DNA from: Rhodovulum strictum
Lineage (GTDB): Bacteria; Pseudomonadota; Alphaproteobacteria; Rhodobacterales; Rhodobacteraceae
Length of the DNA: 64,000 nucleotides
NCBI RefSeq assembly: GCF_009649175.1
Contig: NZ_WJPO01000006.1
Coordinates: forward strand, 100,099 to 164,098
Direction of reading: 5' to 3'
Shown here: positions 63,383-64,000 of the stretch, one piece after another
Layout of the letters: each line of letters begins with the position of its first letter
How positions within the stretch are numbered: position 1 is the first letter of the stretch
The notes under the pieces: model-generated
The model's input: only the letters and a program-made list of their open reading frames with translations
What the model was told of the DNA's origin: nothing
Databases searched by the model: none
Made by a program: the position numbers and the translations under genes

Positions 63383-64000
63383 ATGACCATCACCGCAAAA
63401 GCCACCGCCACGCCCAGCTACCGCCGCGCCTATGTCCAGCCCCGCGAGATCACCCGCGACCCGGCCTTCACGGTCCGCGACATCCGCGAAGATCACGTCA
63501 GGACGCTTTATGCCGCCCTTCGCAACAGCGGACGCCTTGACCCGGTCCTTGTCTGGGAAGACCTCAGGGACCCCGACAGGCTCCGCCTGGTGCTTCTGGA
63601 CGGCCAGCACATCCTCGCCGCCTACGAGAACCAGCGTCGCAAAACGAAGGTCGCCAAGGGCATCCCCGTCCGCATCGTCACCTGCGACGAGATCACAGCC
63701 CATCGCCTTGCCGCCCAGCGCAACAGCCGCGACAAGCTGCCCCTGACGTTTGCCGAGAAGATGAACCTCGCATGGCGTCTGGTGTGGCTGGCGGATGCCG
63801 CTCTCTCGAAGGCGGACATCGTGGGCGATACCGGCGCGAGCCGCACCACCGTTCACAACATGCGGCAGCGCCGCAGGGCAATGATCGCCGCCGGGAAGCA
63901 ACCGACCGGGGAATGGTGGCGGGACGCCAAGGACACACCCCCGGAGCAACCAGAGGAAACCGACATGGAAGCACGCATCGCAGAACTTGCCGACACCCTG
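63383..64000 (+). CDS. ParB/Spo0J-like nuclease-domain protein, 3' end outside window
   Basis: Open from the ATG at 63383 to the last base, so at least 206 residues. The N-terminal half is a ParB-like N-terminal domain: FTVRDIREDHVRTLYAALRN, PVLVWEDLRDPDRLRLVLLDGQHILAAYE (DGQHxLAAY, compare DGHHRLAA), then VAKGIPVRIV and AAQRNSRDKLPLTFAEK. A helix-turn-helix follows (LSKADIVGDTGASRTTVHNMRQRRRAM). Such proteins are common on phages, islands and plasmids as regulators. An acidic tail begins near 63930. GAACCACCC before the ATG is a weak ribosome site. It may be the first gene of an incoming mobile element that continues to the right. Confidence 0.75.
   Translation, partial: MTITAKATATPSYRRAYVQPREITRDPAFTVRDIREDHVRTLYAALRNSGRLDPVLVWEDLRDPDRLRLVLLDGQHILAAYENQRRKTKVAKGIPVRIVTCDEITAHRLAAQRNSRDKLPLTFAEKMNLAWRLVWLADAALSKADIVGDTGASRTTVHNMRQRRRAMIAAGKQPTGEWWRDAKDTPPEQPEETDMEARIAELADTL

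Overview
This is a GC-rich (roughly two-thirds GC), gene-dense chromosomal window from an alphaproteobacterium, most likely a Paracoccus-like member of the Rhodobacteraceae/Paracoccaceae. The lineage is inferred from the gene content: a fused ATP sulfurylase/APS kinase, an Lrp-type regulator divergent from trxB, DUF1150 beside Hsp20, NDUFS4-like and DUF1244 proteins, two Hint-domain proteins, an alphaproteobacterial-type LexA box and a CUCCUCCC hairpin-RNA array. Most of the window is core genome. Only the last ~1.2 kb looks mobile or decayed.

Layout. 1-4 kb: end of a YmdB-type phosphoesterase gene, tRNA-Arg(TCT), a complex I accessory subunit, uvrB. 4-8 kb: small secreted or unknown proteins, a YdcF protein, a monooxygenase-like protein, UspA, a ParA-like ATPase. 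8-15 kb: an outer-membrane-like protein, a degenerate Hint protein, lrp-trxB with a perfect operator-like palindrome between them, a sorted pseudo-phosphatase, sat-cysC, and hsp20-DUF1150 with a ROSE-like RNA thermometer. 15-30 kb: purEK, a lipase, Nudix, SulP, small membrane proteins, N-formylglutamate amidohydrolase, pyruvate kinase, a quinone reductase, an XRE regulator, a histidinol-phosphatase-like protein, guanine deaminase, mgtE and fau. 30-36 kb: a form II CoxSLM-type molybdenum hydroxylase operon and an acyl-CoA synthetase. 36-47 kb: a LysM protein, an ABC exporter, tRNA-Gly(TCC), pyrD, a 5'-nucleotidase broken by one missing base, an AstE-like hydrolase, a MATE pump, two thioesterases, a metal transporter behind a Fur/Mur-like box, a MerR regulator. 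47-57 kb: division and cell-wall cluster mraZ-rsmH-ftsL-ftsI-murE-murF-mraY-(membrane protein)-murD, which stops after murD. 57-62 kb: mrp, a four-hairpin CUCCUCCC RNA array, a second Hint protein, and uvrD with a LexA box. 62.8-64 kb: an hsdR 3' fragment abutting an rnhA 3' fragment, then a ParB-like gene running off the end.

Functional themes: DNA repair (uvrB, uvrD), peptidoglycan and division (the dcw block), purine, pyrimidine and folate metabolism (purEK, guaD, pyrD, fau), redox and stress (trxB, uspA, hsp20), sulfur activation (sat-cysC) with an anion transporter of the SulP family nearby, and metal handling (mgtE, the Fur/Mur-box transporter, mrp). The most striking non-coding signal is the array at 58606-58790: four consecutive stem-loops, each showing a C-rich anti-Shine-Dalgarno-like loop, ending in a terminator. 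It resembles the CcsR/'cuckoo' RNA family of Rhodobacter, but I see no DUF1127 gene next to it. All calls were made by reading; no database search was run.
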